Shown here piece by piece: positions 27,451-37,702 of a DNA stretch of 64,000 nucleotides; position 1 is the stretch's first letter, and every line of letters starts with the position of its first letter. The stretch is from Paracoccaceae bacterium (GTDB taxonomy: Bacteria > Pseudomonadota > Alphaproteobacteria > Rhodobacterales > Rhodobacteraceae): assembly GCA_030066855.1 (NCBI GenBank), contig JASJAU010000009.1, positions 1 to 64,000 on the forward strand. Reading direction: 5' to 3'. The translations under genes were made by a program, and so were the position numbers. The notes below the pieces were generated by a model that was given only the letters and a program-made list of their open reading frames with translations, ran no database searches and had not been told where the DNA came from.

Positions 27451-28625
27451 CTCGCCGTATCTCGATTTTCGGATCGACCGGATCCATCGGCTGCAACACC
27501 GTGGACCTGATCGCGCGCGACCGCGAGGCTTACGAGATCGTCGCGCTGACTGGCGGGCGGAATTTTGAGAAACTCGCGCGTCAAGCTCTTGATCTAAAGC
27601 CAAAAATTGCCGTTACCGCCTATCCGGAGTGCTATCAGGACCTGAAGGAAGCGCTTGGTGGCAGCGGGGTCGAGGCCGCCGCAGGTGAAGACGCGCTTTG
27701 CGACGCGGCCCAGCGCCCCTCCGATTGGACCATGTCCGCCATCGTCGGCGCCGCTGGTCTGCCGCCTGGTCTCAAGGCGCTCGAACAGGGCGCTACTGTG
27801 GCGCTGGCAAACAAGGAGAGCCTTGTGACGGCAGGCGCGCTGGTCATGGCGACCGCGAAGGCGTCCGGCGCGACGCTCCTGCCGGTCGACAGCGAACACT
27901 CCGCGATCTTTCAGGCCTTGGTTGGTGAGGACATCGAGGCGGTCGAGCGCGTCATCATTACCGCATCCGGCGGAGCGTTCAGGGATCTCCCAACGGAAGA
28001 CTTGGCGCATGTCTCGCTCGCGGACGCCTCGTCGCACCCGAACTGGGACATGGGGCAGCGGATCACCATCGATAGCGCCAGTTTGTTCAATAAAGCCTTA
28101 GAGCTTATTGAAACAAAAGAATACTTCGGCATTGACACTAACCGGATCGAGGCCGTCGTCCATCCCGAGAGCCTCGTCCACGCGCTCGTCGGCTTCAAGG
28201 ACGGCGCGCTGATGGCCCATGTCGGTCCGCCGGACATGCGCCATGCCATCGGATACGCTCTGCACTGGCCCGAGCGGCGCGCGCTCCCTGTTGAGCGGCT
28301 GGATCTCGCCAGCATCGGCCAACTGACCTTCCGCGCGCCGGATGAGGAGCGCTATCCTGCTTTGCGTCTCGCGCGTTGGGTGATGGAGGAGGGCGGTCTT
28401 GCAGGGGCGGTCTTCAATGGCGCCAAGGAAAGGGCGCTCGACGCCTTCATAGACGGGCGCATCGCGTTCCTCGACATGGCCGCTGCCGTCGAGGATGTCA
28501 TCGAAAAGATGTCAGGCGATGGTCTCGGAAAGGTCGCGATTGGTCTTGATACAGTGCGCGAGGCGGACCACATCGCTCGTCAGAGAGTTGACGCGTGGAT
28601 CGGCAATAGGTCTGAAAGGGGATAG
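27447..28625 (+). CDS. dxr: 1-deoxy-D-xylulose 5-phosphate reductoisomerase
   Basis: 392-residue enzyme of the MEP isoprenoid pathway, making 2-C-methyl-D-erythritol 4-phosphate. NADPH motif GSTGSIGCNT, metal/substrate segments LPVDSEHSAIFQ and TASGGAFRD, and the flexible loop are present. Start is TTG 27447, which overlaps the cdsA stop; it gives the normal family N-terminus (TRRISIFGSTG). The much longer open frame upstream runs over cdsA. Confidence 0.95.
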   Translation: MTRRISIFGSTGSIGCNTVDLIARDREAYEIVALTGGRNFEKLARQALDLKPKIAVTAYPECYQDLKEALGGSGVEAAAGEDALCDAAQRPSDWTMSAIVGAAGLPPGLKALEQGATVALANKESLVTAGALVMATAKASGATLLPVDSEHSAIFQALVGEDIEAVERVIITASGGAFRDLPTEDLAHVSLADASSHPNWDMGQRITIDSASLFNKALELIETKEYFGIDTNRIEAVVHPESLVHALVGFKDGALMAHVGPPDMRHAIGYALHWPERRALPVERLDLASIGQLTFRAPDEERYPALRLARWVMEEGGLAGAVFNGAKERALDAFIDGRIAFLDMAAAVEDVIEKMSGDGLGKVAIGLDTVREADHIARQRVDAWIGNRSERG

Positions 28626-29963
28626 ATGGAACTGGCGACCCTGATTCCGACGTTTGGCGGCTTGGCCTGGACGATTGCGGCCTTCGTGATCGCGCTGTCG
28701 ATCATCGTCGCCGTCCACGAATACGGGCATTACATCGTCGGCCGGTGGTCCGGGATCAAAGCGGAAGTATTCTCTGTTGGCTTCGGACCGGTGCTCTACT
28801 CGCGTATCGATCGTTTTGGGACCCGCTGGCAGATCGCGGCGCTGCCATTCGGCGGCTATGTGAAGTTTCTTGGCGACGCCAATGCGGCGTCCGGCAAGGA
28901 CGAAGCCGCGATGGCCGCGCTCGACGCTGAAGAGAACCGAGCTTCGATGCACGGGGCGCCTCTTTGGGCGCGGACGGCGACCGTTGCGGCCGGCCCGATC
29001 TTCAACTTTGTCTTGTCGCTGGCGGTCTTCATGGCGCTGATCATGTACCGGGGCGTCGCCAGCGACCCTTTGACCGTCGATACGATCTCACCCACGCCCG
29101 GCGGACCGGGCGATCTGCGTCAGGGCGACGTGGTGTTGGCGATCGACGGCGCCGCGCTGCCGTCTTCCGACCTCTTTGCCGAGTTCGGCGAGGAATTAGA
29201 GGCGAACCCGCGACCTGTTTACACAGTGAACCGCGATGGCGCGACGCTCGACGTCGAAGGGCCCTGGCTCTATCCGCCGCTGGCCGCCGGCGTAACGCCC
29301 GGTTCGGCGGCCGATGAGGCGGGTCTAATCGCCGAAGATGTCATCACGACCGTGAACGGCGCGCCGATTTTCGACTTCGGCCAGCTCCGCGACCTCGTGC
29401 GGGCCTCTGACGGCCAGCCGGTGACGCTGGGCATCTGGCGCGACGGCGCAGCCTTGGAACTGACCATGACGCCGCGACGTCAGGACCTTCCGCTACAGGA
29501 CGGCGGGTTCGAGACGCACTTCATCATCGGCATGACGGGCGGCCTGGTTTTCTCGCCGGCGACCGAAACCCCTGGTTTCGGCGAGGCCCTTTCCGCCAGC
29601 GCAGAACAGATCCGGTTCATCGTCACGTCCAGTATTTCCGGGCTCTACCATATGATTGCGGGCAAGATCTCCACCTGCAACATCTCCGGCCCCGTCGGCA
29701 TCGCAGAAACCTCGGGTCAGGCGGCCAGCCAGGGCTGGCTGTCGTTCTTCTGGTTCATCGCCGTTCTGTCCACCGCGGTAGGGCTCCTGAATCTCTTCCC
29801 GATTCCGATCCTCGATGGCGGCCACCTGGTCTTTTACGCCTGGGAGGCCGTGACCGGGCATCCGCCAAGCGATGCGGCGCTGCGTTACCTTATGGCAGGC
29901 GGTTTGACCGTTATGCTGGCTCTGATGGCTTTCGCCATCACGAACGATCTGTTCTGTCCTTAG
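28626..29963 (+). CDS. rseP: RIP metalloprotease RseP
   Basis: 445-residue intramembrane zinc protease. The HEYGH active-site motif lies in the first transmembrane segment near residue 31, a PDZ region lies in the middle, and the second metal motif LDGGH is near residue 398. The family cleaves anti-sigma factors (sigma-E stress response) and remnant signal peptides. It starts directly after the dxr stop. It precedes the bamA cluster, the usual context. Confidence 0.95.
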   Translation: MELATLIPTFGGLAWTIAAFVIALSIIVAVHEYGHYIVGRWSGIKAEVFSVGFGPVLYSRIDRFGTRWQIAALPFGGYVKFLGDANAASGKDEAAMAALDAEENRASMHGAPLWARTATVAAGPIFNFVLSLAVFMALIMYRGVASDPLTVDTISPTPGGPGDLRQGDVVLAIDGAALPSSDLFAEFGEELEANPRPVYTVNRDGATLDVEGPWLYPPLAAGVTPGSAADEAGLIAEDVITTVNGAPIFDFGQLRDLVRASDGQPVTLGIWRDGAALELTMTPRRQDLPLQDGGFETHFIIGMTGGLVFSPATETPGFGEALSASAEQIRFIVTSSISGLYHMIAGKISTCNISGPVGIAETSGQAASQGWLSFFWFIAVLSTAVGLLNLFPIPILDGGHLVFYAWEAVTGHPPSDAALRYLMAGGLTVMLALMAFAITNDLFCP

Positions 29964-30085
29964 ACGCAATCTCGGTCGAAAAGAGAGCGGTGTTTCCAAT
30001 CCGGTACAAAGCGTCGAGCGCCATGCCAAATTGACGCCACATTCCAAGGCTATTCTTTGCCTGTCGCAATGAACGGACTCGGAAT

Positions 30086-30211
30086 ATGCAACACCTGTTG
30101 AACGGATATCGCGGACTTGAGCTGCTGTTCGAACTCAACCTCGACCGATTGGCCGCAATTCTTGTGCTGGCGGCCTCGCTGTTCCTCGCTGCGTACGTGG
30201 GACACGGCTAA
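30086..30211 (+). CDS. 41-residue membrane peptide, Rhodobacteraceae type
   Basis: ATG-initiated frame of 41 codons. It has a short polar/amphipathic start (MQHLLNGYRGLELLFELNLD) and one hydrophobic segment from about residue 23 to 37, so a single-pass inner-membrane peptide. A strong terminator follows 27 bases later, which supports a separate transcript. I recall similar short peptides with an 'LELLFELN' start in other Rhodobacteraceae, without known function. Ribosome-binding site is weak (CGGA). Confidence 0.6.
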   Translation: MQHLLNGYRGLELLFELNLDRLAAILVLAASLFLAAYVGHG

Positions 30212-30237
30212 GTCTGCCCTGTCAGATCGCGTTTCAG

Positions 30238-30267
30238 AGCCGCCCCGAGGGGCGGCTTTGTGTTTTT
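30238..30267 (+). terminator. Intrinsic terminator after 41-residue peptide gene
   Basis: Stem AGCCGCCC / GGGCGGCT with a four-base loop, then TTGTGTTTTT. It separates the rseP side from bamA. Confidence 0.8.
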
Positions 30268-30325
30268 GACAGCCTTTCAGAATCCCAGTACTCAGAAGCG
30301 GATAAAACAAGACGGGCGGGGCGCT

Positions 30326-32620
30326 ATGTTGCGGGCAAAAACCTTCGGATTCGGCGGGGCTTTCGCGGTTGCTCTGGCGGTACTGTTCGGCGCCCTGACG
30401 GCCAGCGCTCAGACGCGGGTGAATGCGATCACCGTCGAAGGAAATCAGCGAATTCCCGCCTCGACTGTCGCCAGTCTTTCAGAAATCACGCCCGGCTCGG
30501 TCGTCTCAGACGGGCAGATAAGCGACGCGCTGCAGCGGATCATCGGTTCGGGCCTCTTCGAGACTGTCGAAATCACGCCGACCGGCAACGGGCTTCTCAT
30601 TGAAGTCTCCGAGCGGCCGACGATCAACAGGATCAATATCGAAGGCAACGACCTACTGGACGATGGCGCGCTTCTGCCTCTTCTCAGCTCGCAGCCGCGT
30701 CGAGTGTATTCTCCGACGATCGCGGAGGCCGACGCCGCCGCCATTGTCGGTGCTTACACGGATACCTCGCGGCTGGCCGCCACCGTCACGCCAAAGATCA
30801 TCCGCAGATCGGACAACCGCGTCGATCTCGTTTTTGAGGTCTCCGAGGGCAGGCCGGTCGAGAACGAGCGCATCGGCTTTGTCGGCAACCGCGAGTTCTC
30901 GGACCGCCGCCTTCGCCGCGTCATTGCGACCAAGCAGGCGGGGTTTCTGCGTTCTATCATTGAGCGGGACGCTTTCATCCCCGAGCGCATCGCGTTCGAT
31001 CGTCAGCTTCTGACCGACTTTTACCGCTCGCGCGGGTTCATTGATTTCCAGGTCCTGGACGTTACCACTGAGCTCTCGCGCGAGCGGGACGCGACCTTCA
31101 TCACGTTTAGCGTGAGAGAGGGGCAGCGGTTCTCGATCGGAGAGATATCCTTGACCTCGGAGTTCGAGGAGGTCGATCAGGAGGAGTATCGAAACGCGAT
31201 CCGAATGCGAACTGGTGACACCTGGTCGCCGAACCTCATCGAGCTTCAGATCGCCCGGCTTGAGCGGCTGGCGCTGCGGCAGGGCTTTGACTTCCTGCGG
31301 GTCGAGCCGCGTTTCACCCGAAACAACCGCGAGCTGACGCTGGACGTCGAATTCGCGCTTGTGCGCGGTCCTCGGGTCTTTGTGGAGCGTATCGACATCG
31401 AAGGCAATCAGACCACGCTCGACAGGGTTATCCGCCGCCAGTTCGACACCGTCGAGGGCGATCCGTTCAATCCGCGCGAGATCCGGAATGCCGCCGAGCG
31501 TATTCGCGCCCTGGGATTCTTCGCGACAGCCGATGTCGAAACCCGTGAAGGCTCGTCGGCCGATCAAGTCATCGTCGATGTGGATGTCGAGGAGCAGCCG
31601 ACCGGAAGCCTCACCATCGGCGGTGCCTTCTCCGACGACTCCGGTTTCGCTGTTCTCCTGGGGTTCTCCGAGCGGAACTTCCTGGGACGCGGCCAGTCTC
31701 TGACGTTCAATATCCAAACCGGGTCTCAGGACTCGGACTCGCGCATTTCATTTCGCGAGCCCGATTTCCTCGGGAGGGGGCTCACGCTCGGTTTCGACGC
31801 CGAATACGTCACAACCGATTTCGACACTGCGACCTACCAGACGCGCATTGCGTCGATTTCGCCGTCGCTCGCCTTTCCCACGAGCGAGAACGGGCGGCTG
31901 CGCATCTTTTACGAGATCGCCAGGGAGACCATTTTTGATGTGGACGTGGGCGCCTCTCCAATCATTGCAGGGGACGAGGGCTCTGCGACCCGCAGCACGA
32001 TCGGGTATTCGTACACCCTGGACCTGCTTCGAGGCGGTCTGAACCCGAACCGCGGAGTCCGCTTCACCTTCGGTCAGGAGTTGGCCGGGCTCGGGGGGGA
32101 TGTGAAGTTCGTGAAGACGACAGGCCGGGCGGTCGCCGAGCGCGACATTTTCGCCGAGGAAGTGACGCTTCGCGGGATCGTCGAAGGCGGGCTGATCTCC
32201 TCGCTGGATGGCCAGAACACCCGTGTCAGCGATCGTTTCTTCCTGTCCTCGGGCCAGCTACGTGGCTTCGCGTCACGCGAGGTGGGTCCGCGCGATACAA
32301 GCGCCGGCCTGTCCGATGTACTGGGCGGGAATCGTTACGTTTCGATCCGGATTGAAGCTGATTTCCCCCTGGGTCTTCCCGAGGAGTACGGGATCACAGG
32401 CGGGGTGTTCGCGGATTTCGCATCGCTTTGGGGGCTCGACGATACGGCTGGCGAGTCCGCCGAGGTCGACGATGGTTTCGAATTGCGGTCTTCGGTGGGA
32501 ATCTCGTTGTTGTGGACCACGCCCATCGGACCACTGCGTTTTAACTTCGCACGGCCAATCCAGAAAAACGATCTGGACGAAGAGAACACCTTCGACGTGA
32601 CGATTTCGACGCAGTTTTGA
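30326..32620 (+). CDS. bamA: Outer membrane protein assembly factor BamA
   Basis: 764-residue Omp85 protein, the core of the BAM complex that inserts beta-barrel proteins. Signal peptide ends near ASAQT (residue 28-30). Five POTRA repeats follow, then a C-terminal barrel with the loop-6 motif GQLRGF (VRGF type) near residue 655 and a final Phe (ISTQF). ATG 30326 is the start; the frame is open further upstream without signal-peptide sense. ompH begins on its stop codon. Confidence 0.95.
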   Translation: MLRAKTFGFGGAFAVALAVLFGALTASAQTRVNAITVEGNQRIPASTVASLSEITPGSVVSDGQISDALQRIIGSGLFETVEITPTGNGLLIEVSERPTINRINIEGNDLLDDGALLPLLSSQPRRVYSPTIAEADAAAIVGAYTDTSRLAATVTPKIIRRSDNRVDLVFEVSEGRPVENERIGFVGNREFSDRRLRRVIATKQAGFLRSIIERDAFIPERIAFDRQLLTDFYRSRGFIDFQVLDVTTELSRERDATFITFSVREGQRFSIGEISLTSEFEEVDQEEYRNAIRMRTGDTWSPNLIELQIARLERLALRQGFDFLRVEPRFTRNNRELTLDVEFALVRGPRVFVERIDIEGNQTTLDRVIRRQFDTVEGDPFNPREIRNAAERIRALGFFATADVETREGSSADQVIVDVDVEEQPTGSLTIGGAFSDDSGFAVLLGFSERNFLGRGQSLTFNIQTGSQDSDSRISFREPDFLGRGLTLGFDAEYVTTDFDTATYQTRIASISPSLAFPTSENGRLRIFYEIARETIFDVDVGASPIIAGDEGSATRSTIGYSYTLDLLRGGLNPNRGVRFTFGQELAGLGGDVKFVKTTGRAVAERDIFAEEVTLRGIVEGGLISSLDGQNTRVSDRFFLSSGQLRGFASREVGPRDTSAGLSDVLGGNRYVSIRIEADFPLGLPEEYGITGGVFADFASLWGLDDTAGESAEVDDGFELRSSVGISLLWTTPIGPLRFNFARPIQKNDLDEENTFDVTISTQF

Positions 32621-33150
32621 TGCGATACCTTGTCCTCGCGTGTCTGATCTCTGTCGCATTTGGATATGCGCCCCCGGTTCGCGCCCAGGACGCGTCGTTC
32701 ACGATCCCGCCGCCAATCCTGACAATCGACCAGGAACGGCTGCTGGCCGAAACCCGCCCGGGCGCCCGGCTGATCGCAGAGATCGAGGACCAAGCGCTCG
32801 CGCTTGCTCAGGAAAACGAGGCCATCGAGGCCGAACTGACACGCGAAGAGCGCGAACTGACCGAACAGCGCGCGAGCATGGAGCCGGCTGAGTTCCGCGC
32901 GCTTGCGGACGCCTTCGACGCCAAAGTCCAGGGCCTCCGCGCCGAGCAGGAAGAGAAAGCGCGTCAGGTCAATGAAGCTGGCGAACAGGCCCGACAGGCC
33001 TTTCTGGCGGATATTGCCGGTGTCATCTCAGACATCGTGCTCGAGCGGCGCGCGCTGGTTGTTCTGGACCGCCGCGACGTTTTCTTATCCGCGGACCGCA
33101 TCGACATCACGAACGAGGCGATCCGAAGAGTGAATGCAGCAGCGGAGTGA
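32620..33150 (+). CDS. OmpH/Skp family periplasmic chaperone
   Basis: 176-residue secreted protein with a signal peptide (residues 1-23, ending VRAQDA) and a long charged coiled-coil region (about residues 60-130, rich in Glu, Gln and Arg). Position after bamA matches Skp/OmpH, which carries unfolded outer-membrane proteins. ATG 32620 overlaps the bamA stop codon. Confidence 0.87.
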   Translation: MRYLVLACLISVAFGYAPPVRAQDASFTIPPPILTIDQERLLAETRPGARLIAEIEDQALALAQENEAIEAELTREERELTEQRASMEPAEFRALADAFDAKVQGLRAEQEEKARQVNEAGEQARQAFLADIAGVISDIVLERRALVVLDRRDVFLSADRIDITNEAIRRVNAAAE

Positions 33151-33220
33151 TAGGGCGGGCTCTCTTGTTGACAGTGCCTGGGCTTGCTACCGCGTATCTG
33201 ACGAGAAGGAAGGATTGGCG

Positions 33221-33676
33221 ATGAGCGACGCTTTGAAAACTGCGGATATCGACCTGATCCAGCGGATCCTGCCGCATCGGTATCCGTTCCTGCTTGTAGA
33301 CCGGGTCGTTGACATCGACGGCACCGCCTCCGGGGTCGGGATCAAAAACGTGGCTATGAACGAGCCGCAGTTTACCGGGCACTTCCCCGGCATGCCCGTC
33401 TTTCCCGGGGTTCTGATGATCGAAGCCATGGCGCAAACGGCGGCGGTCGTGGTGGGCGTGGGGAACAATCTGGCGGACAAGGAATTCGGCGTCTTCTTCA
33501 TGACGGTCGATGGCGTGAAATTCCGCCGCAAGGTCGTCCCCGGCGATCAACTGCGGATGGCAGTCGAGACCTTGCGCAGCGGCGGTCGCGTCTGGAAGTT
33601 CGCCGGAAAGGCGACGGTCGACGGCGAGCTCGCCTGCGAGTGCGAATTCAGCGCGATGATGGATATGCCCAAGTGA
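33221..33676 (+). CDS. fabZ: 3-hydroxyacyl-ACP dehydratase FabZ
   Basis: 151-residue hot-dog-fold enzyme of fatty-acid synthesis. The catalytic histidine segment [19 protein letters not shown] holds the active His and Glu. I chose ATG 33221, which has GAAGGA before it; the frame continues upstream without support. lpxA starts by a GTGA overlap. Confidence 0.96.
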   Translation: MSDALKTADIDLIQRILPHRYPFLLVDRVVDIDGTASGVGIKNVAMNEPQFTGHFPGMPVFPGVLMIEAMAQTAAVVVGVGNNLADKEFGVFFMTVDGVKFRRKVVPGDQLRMAVETLRSGGRVWKFAGKATVDGELACECEFSAMMDMPK

Positions 33677-34473
33677 GCGTTGACCCTTCGGCGAGCATTC
33701 ACCCTTCGTCGGTGATCGAAGATGGCGCCAGAATCGGGGGCGACGTGACAATCGGGCCGTTCTGCGTTGTTGGTCCTGAGGCAGAGCTGAAAGACCGAGT
33801 CGAGTTGAAGCCGCATTCTGTCGTCACTGGCCGCACGTTAGTGGGTGCCGACACGGTCATTTTTCCAGGCGCGGTCATTGGCGAGATCCCCCAGGACTTG
33901 AAGTTCAAGGGCGAGCGAAGCCGCCTTGTGATCGGCGCGCGGAACCGGATTCGCGAGGGCGTCACGATGAACACCGGCACCGAGGGGGGTGGCGGTGTCA
34001 CGCGGGTTGGCGATGACTGCTTGTTTATGACAGGGGCCCATGTGGCCCATGACGCGCAGGTCGGCAACCGCGTGATCGTCGCCAATCAGGGCGCGATCGC
34101 CGGGCACTGCGTGATCGAGGATGACGTGATCATCGGCGGCTTGTCCGGCATTCATCAGTTCGTGCGCGTGGGCAAGGGGGCAATCATCGGCGCGGTTACG
34201 ATGGTGACGAACGATGTCATCCCCCACGGGCTGGTGCAGGGGCCGAGGGGCAGGCTGGACGGGCTGAATCTGGTCGGTCTGAAGCGGCGTGGCGTGCCCC
34301 GAGAGGATATCACCGCGCTGAGGGCGGCCTTCCAGATGATGGCGCAAGGCGACGGCGCCTTTCAGGATCGCGCCCGCAGGCTCGGCGAGGAGACAGAGAG
34401 CTCCTATGTGCGCGAGATCGTCGAGTTCGTGCTGGGGGGGTCAGACCGCAATTTCCTGACGCCGGAGCGCTAG
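33673..34473 (+). CDS. lpxA: Acyl-ACP--UDP-N-acetylglucosamine O-acyltransferase
   Basis: 266-residue left-handed beta-helix protein that does the first lipid A step. Hexapeptide repeats run through the first 190 residues, and the catalytic histidine lies in [14 protein letters not shown] near residue 120. GTG start overlaps the fabZ stop. Length fits the family. Confidence 0.95.
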   Translation: MSVDPSASIHPSSVIEDGARIGGDVTIGPFCVVGPEAELKDRVELKPHSVVTGRTLVGADTVIFPGAVIGEIPQDLKFKGERSRLVIGARNRIREGVTMNTGTEGGGGVTRVGDDCLFMTGAHVAHDAQVGNRVIVANQGAIAGHCVIEDDVIIGGLSGIHQFVRVGKGAIIGAVTMVTNDVIPHGLVQGPRGRLDGLNLVGLKRRGVPREDITALRAAFQMMAQGDGAFQDRARRLGEETESSYVREIVEFVLGGSDRNFLTPER

Positions 34474-34474
34474 C

Positions 34475-35251
34475 ATGCTTGCGCTGATCGCAGGCCGTGG
34501 TCGGTTGCCGGAAATTCTCGCGGAACGAACCGGGGCCGAGATTATCGGCCTGCGCGGGGTCTCTTATGACGCGTTGCGTCCTGAGAAAAACTACGGGATT
34601 GAAGCGCTTGGGAGCTTGATTGCGGATTGCGTCAGCGCGGGCGTGACGGCCGTCTGCTTCGCGGGCGGTCTGACCAGGGTTCCACTTGACCCGACGAAAC
34701 TCGATCAGAAGACCCTGCCGCTGGTTCCAAGGATGATGGAGGCGCTGGCGGCCGGTGACGATGCAGCATTACGGACCGTGGTCGCCTTTTTCGAGGAGGC
34801 GGGCATCCGGACCGTGGGCGCCCATGAACTCTGCCCGGAGTTGCTGCCGGTGGCGGGCTCCTATGGCGGCGTCGCCCCCGATGGATTTGAGACAGATGCC
34901 GACAGGGGCTGGGAGGTCATCGCCGCGCTGGGCGCTGCGGATGTCGGCCAGTCCTGCGTCGTTCAAGACGGTCAGGTGCTCGCCGTGGAAGCCCTGTTCG
35001 GCACCGATTGGATGCTCGACAGCCTGAAAGACCGGCCCAGAGGGGCGGGCGGATTGCTCTGCAAGGCGGCTAAACCAGGCCAGGATCTGCGCGTCGATAT
35101 GCCAACAGTTGGGCCTGACACCGTGCGAAAGCTTGCTGATCTGGGATTGAACGGACTCGTCATCAAATCGGGTGAGGTGATGGTGCTTGACCAGGAAGAG
35201 CCGTTCGCGCTGGCCCGAGCGCGCGGCCTCCTGTTCTGGGTGCGGGAATGA
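34475..35251 (+). CDS. lpxI: UDP-2,3-diacylglucosamine diphosphatase LpxI
   Basis: 258-residue DUF1009 protein; LpxI replaces LpxH in many alphaproteobacteria and cleaves UDP-diacylglucosamine to lipid X and UMP. Family segments are MLALIAGRGRLPEILAE, the middle LPLVPRMMEALAAGDDAAL and the C-terminal RVDMPTVGPDTV. Placement between lpxA and lpxB agrees with its step in the pathway. Confidence 0.94.
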   Translation: MLALIAGRGRLPEILAERTGAEIIGLRGVSYDALRPEKNYGIEALGSLIADCVSAGVTAVCFAGGLTRVPLDPTKLDQKTLPLVPRMMEALAAGDDAALRTVVAFFEEAGIRTVGAHELCPELLPVAGSYGGVAPDGFETDADRGWEVIAALGAADVGQSCVVQDGQVLAVEALFGTDWMLDSLKDRPRGAGGLLCKAAKPGQDLRVDMPTVGPDTVRKLADLGLNGLVIKSGEVMVLDQEEPFALARARGLLFWVRE

Positions 35252-36480
35252 CCTCGGACACGACACCGCCTCTCAGGCTATACCTTCTGGCGGGCGAGGC
35301 CTCGGGCGACCGTCTGGGCGCCGCGCTGATGCGTGGTTTGAAGTCGATTGCGCCGGACGTGGAGTTTCGAGGCGTCGCCGGACCGATGATGCAGGAAGAG
35401 GGGATGGTTAGCCTCTTCCCGATGAGCGAGTTGTCGGTCATGGGCATCGCCGAGGTGCTACCGCGATACCCCGCGCTCGTTAAGCGTCTCAACGAAGCGG
35501 CCGAGGACGTGATCGGCTGGCGCCCCGACGCTCTGGTGACGATTGACAGTCCGGATTTCTCGCTGCGGCTTGCCAAGCAGGTCAAAGAAAGCGCCGATAT
35601 CCCGACGATCCACTACGTCGCGCCGTCGGTCTGGGCCTGGCGACCGGGCAGGGCGGAGAAGATGGCGCGCTCAATTGACCATGTCCTGGCGCTCCTGCCG
35701 TTCGAGCCCCCGCTCATGGAGGCGGCCGGGATGAGTTGCGACTTCGTCGGGCACCCGGTCGTCGCTGAGCCCGTAGCATCGGCGGAGGACATCGCCGCGT
35801 TCCGGAGCGAGACGGGACTTGGAGAGGCTGACGTCCTTCTGGTGCTTCCCGGGTCCCGGCGAACCGAGATAGAGCGGTTGCAGCATCCCTTTGGAGAGGC
35901 GCTGAAAACCCTCGCCGCCCGGCATCCTGATCTGCGCGTCGTAGTCCCTGCAGCGCCCGGATTGAGCGAGGATGTCGCGCGCTTCGTCAGGAGTTGGCCA
36001 GGCGACCCGGTTGTCATCGACACCGGCGCCACGGACGGGGCGGCGCGGAAACGAGCCGCGTTCGGGGCCGCGCGCCTTGCGCTCGCCGCGTCTGGTACAG
36101 TCTCGCTGGAGCTCGCAGCAACAGGGACGCCGATGGTGATCGCCTATGACATGAACTGGCTGTCCTGGAAGATCATGTCGAACCTGGCGCGCGTAGAAAC
36201 GGTGACGCTGGTCAATCTGGTCTCCGAAACCCGCGAGGTGCCGGAATTCCTAGGCCCGGCCTGCAAGCCGGAGAGCATTGCGAGCGCGCTTGAGGCGCTC
36301 CTCAGCGACGAGGACGGAGTCGTGGCGCAGCGCGACGCAATGCGGGTCACCATGGAAAGGCTGGGGAAGGGAGGCGAGGCGCCGGGACACCGCGCCGCCG
36401 CTTCGGTGTTGAAAGCGCTCGATTACGCGCCGCGCCATATCCAGCCGCCACCCAGCACGCGGGTGCCGCCGGTCTCGTAG
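35248..36480 (+). CDS. lpxB: Lipid-A-disaccharide synthase
   Basis: 410-residue GT19 glycosyltransferase joining lipid X and UDP-diacylglucosamine. [13 protein letters not shown] near the N-terminus, the [13 protein letters not shown] segment and the [12 protein letters not shown] loop are typical. The ATG overlaps the lpxI stop. Its last 58 bases are shared with the 3' end of mnmA on the other strand; the C-terminal 20 residues ([15 protein letters not shown] end) are therefore read opposite mnmA. Confidence 0.94.
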   Translation: MTSDTTPPLRLYLLAGEASGDRLGAALMRGLKSIAPDVEFRGVAGPMMQEEGMVSLFPMSELSVMGIAEVLPRYPALVKRLNEAAEDVIGWRPDALVTIDSPDFSLRLAKQVKESADIPTIHYVAPSVWAWRPGRAEKMARSIDHVLALLPFEPPLMEAAGMSCDFVGHPVVAEPVASAEDIAAFRSETGLGEADVLLVLPGSRRTEIERLQHPFGEALKTLAARHPDLRVVVPAAPGLSEDVARFVRSWPGDPVVIDTGATDGAARKRAAFGAARLALAASGTVSLELAATGTPMVIAYDMNWLSWKIMSNLARVETVTLVNLVSETREVPEFLGPACKPESIASALEALLSDEDGVVAQRDAMRVTMERLGKGGEAPGHRAAASVLKALDYAPRHIQPPPSTRVPPVS

Positions 36481-37568
36481 AAGACGCAGGCCTGCCCAGG
36501 CGAGACGCCCTCCTCGGGCGAGAGCAATTCGATCTCTGCTTCGGTTTCCGACAGCGGTCGGGCGATTGCCTCGGTCGGCGGCCGCGTTGACCGGACTTTC
36601 ACAGACAAGGCCCATTCCTCCTGCGAGGAGAAGGGCGCGTCTCCCAGCCAGTTCACCTCCCGAACCGGCACCTTACGGGTGGAGAGCATGTCTTTCGGAC
36701 CGACGATCACCCGCCGGTTCTCCACATCGAGCTTCACCACGTAGAGCGGCTCTTCCAACCCGCCGATCCCCAGACCGCGCCTCTGCCCGATCGTGTAGTG
36801 AATGACGCCTTTGTGCGCGCCCAGCACTCGCCCGTCCGCATGGACGATATCGCCGGGCTCGGCGGCTCCGGGACGCAGTTTCTCGATAACGCTGGCGTAG
36901 TCGCCATTCGGCACGAAGCAGATGTCCTGGCTATCGGGCTTGTCGGCAACGCCCAGCCCATGCGAAGCCGCGAGCGCGCGGGTTTCATCCTTGGATTCCA
37001 GATGCCCCAGCGGGAACCGGAGAAAGGCGAGCTGCTCCGGCGTCGTGGAAAACAGGAAATACGACTGATCCCGTGAGGCATCCGCCGCCATGTGCAGCTC
37101 CGGTCCGGCCTCACCCATCTTGCGTTGGATGTAGTGGCCGGTCGCCATGCAGTCGGCGTCGAGATCCTTGGCGGTCGCCAGCAGGTCTTTGAACTTCACC
37201 CGCTCATTGCAACGGATGCAGGGCACCGGGGTGGCGCCGGATAGGTAGCTGTCGGCGAACTCGTCGATCACCGCGTCGCGGAAGATGTTCTCATAGTCCA
37301 GCACATAATGGGGAAAGCCCATGTCCTCAGCGACCCGGCGGGCATCGTGAATATCGATCCCAGCGCAACAGGCGCCCTTCTTGGCCAGCGCCGCGCCGTG
37401 ATCGTAAAGCTGCAGGGTTACGCCCACGACATCATAGCCTTCGCGCGCGAGCTCCGCCGCCACGACCGAGCTGTCGACTCCGCCGGACATGGCCACGACG
37501 ACGCGGGTCTCCGAAGGCGGTTTCGGAAACCCGAGGGAATTCAGTGCCTCGCTCCGGTCGAGCGCCAT
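36423..37568 (-). CDS. mnmA: tRNA-specific 2-thiouridylase MnmA
   Basis: 381-residue enzyme that makes 2-thiouridine at U34 of tRNA Lys, Glu and Gln. PP-loop motif [11 protein letters not shown] near residue 28, first catalytic cysteine in [13 protein letters not shown] and second in [11 protein letters not shown] place the start at ATG 37568; the frame continues to 37631 without family match. It is convergent with lpxB and divergent from sciP. Confidence 0.95.
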   Translation of the reverse strand: MALDRSEALNSLGFPKPPSETRVVVAMSGGVDSSVVAAELAREGYDVVGVTLQLYDHGAALAKKGACCAGIDIHDARRVAEDMGFPHYVLDYENIFRDAVIDEFADSYLSGATPVPCIRCNERVKFKDLLATAKDLDADCMATGHYIQRKMGEAGPELHMAADASRDQSYFLFSTTPEQLAFLRFPLGHLESKDETRALAASHGLGVADKPDSQDICFVPNGDYASVIEKLRPGAAEPGDIVHADGRVLGAHKGVIHYTIGQRRGLGIGGLEEPLYVVKLDVENRRVIVGPKDMLSTRKVPVREVNWLGDAPFSSQEEWALSVKVRSTRPPTEAIARPLSETEAEIELLSPEEGVSPGQACVFYETGGTRVLGGGWIWRGA

Positions 37569-37702
37569 GGGAAAGGGTCCGATGCTGGTCAGGAGTCGGG
37601 CGCAATATAGGAAAATGCCGCGCAGTCTCAAGTGGAGGCTTCACCGCCGGTTAAACCCTTGGGGCCATAGTGCTTCCCCGTGACGAGCCGCGAGGATGTG
37701 CG

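Noticed and set aside
29964-30085. TTGACG promoter for the 41-residue peptide at 30031
   Set aside because: TTGACG is present, but the TATTCT candidate is only 14 bases away, too short for a standard promoter.
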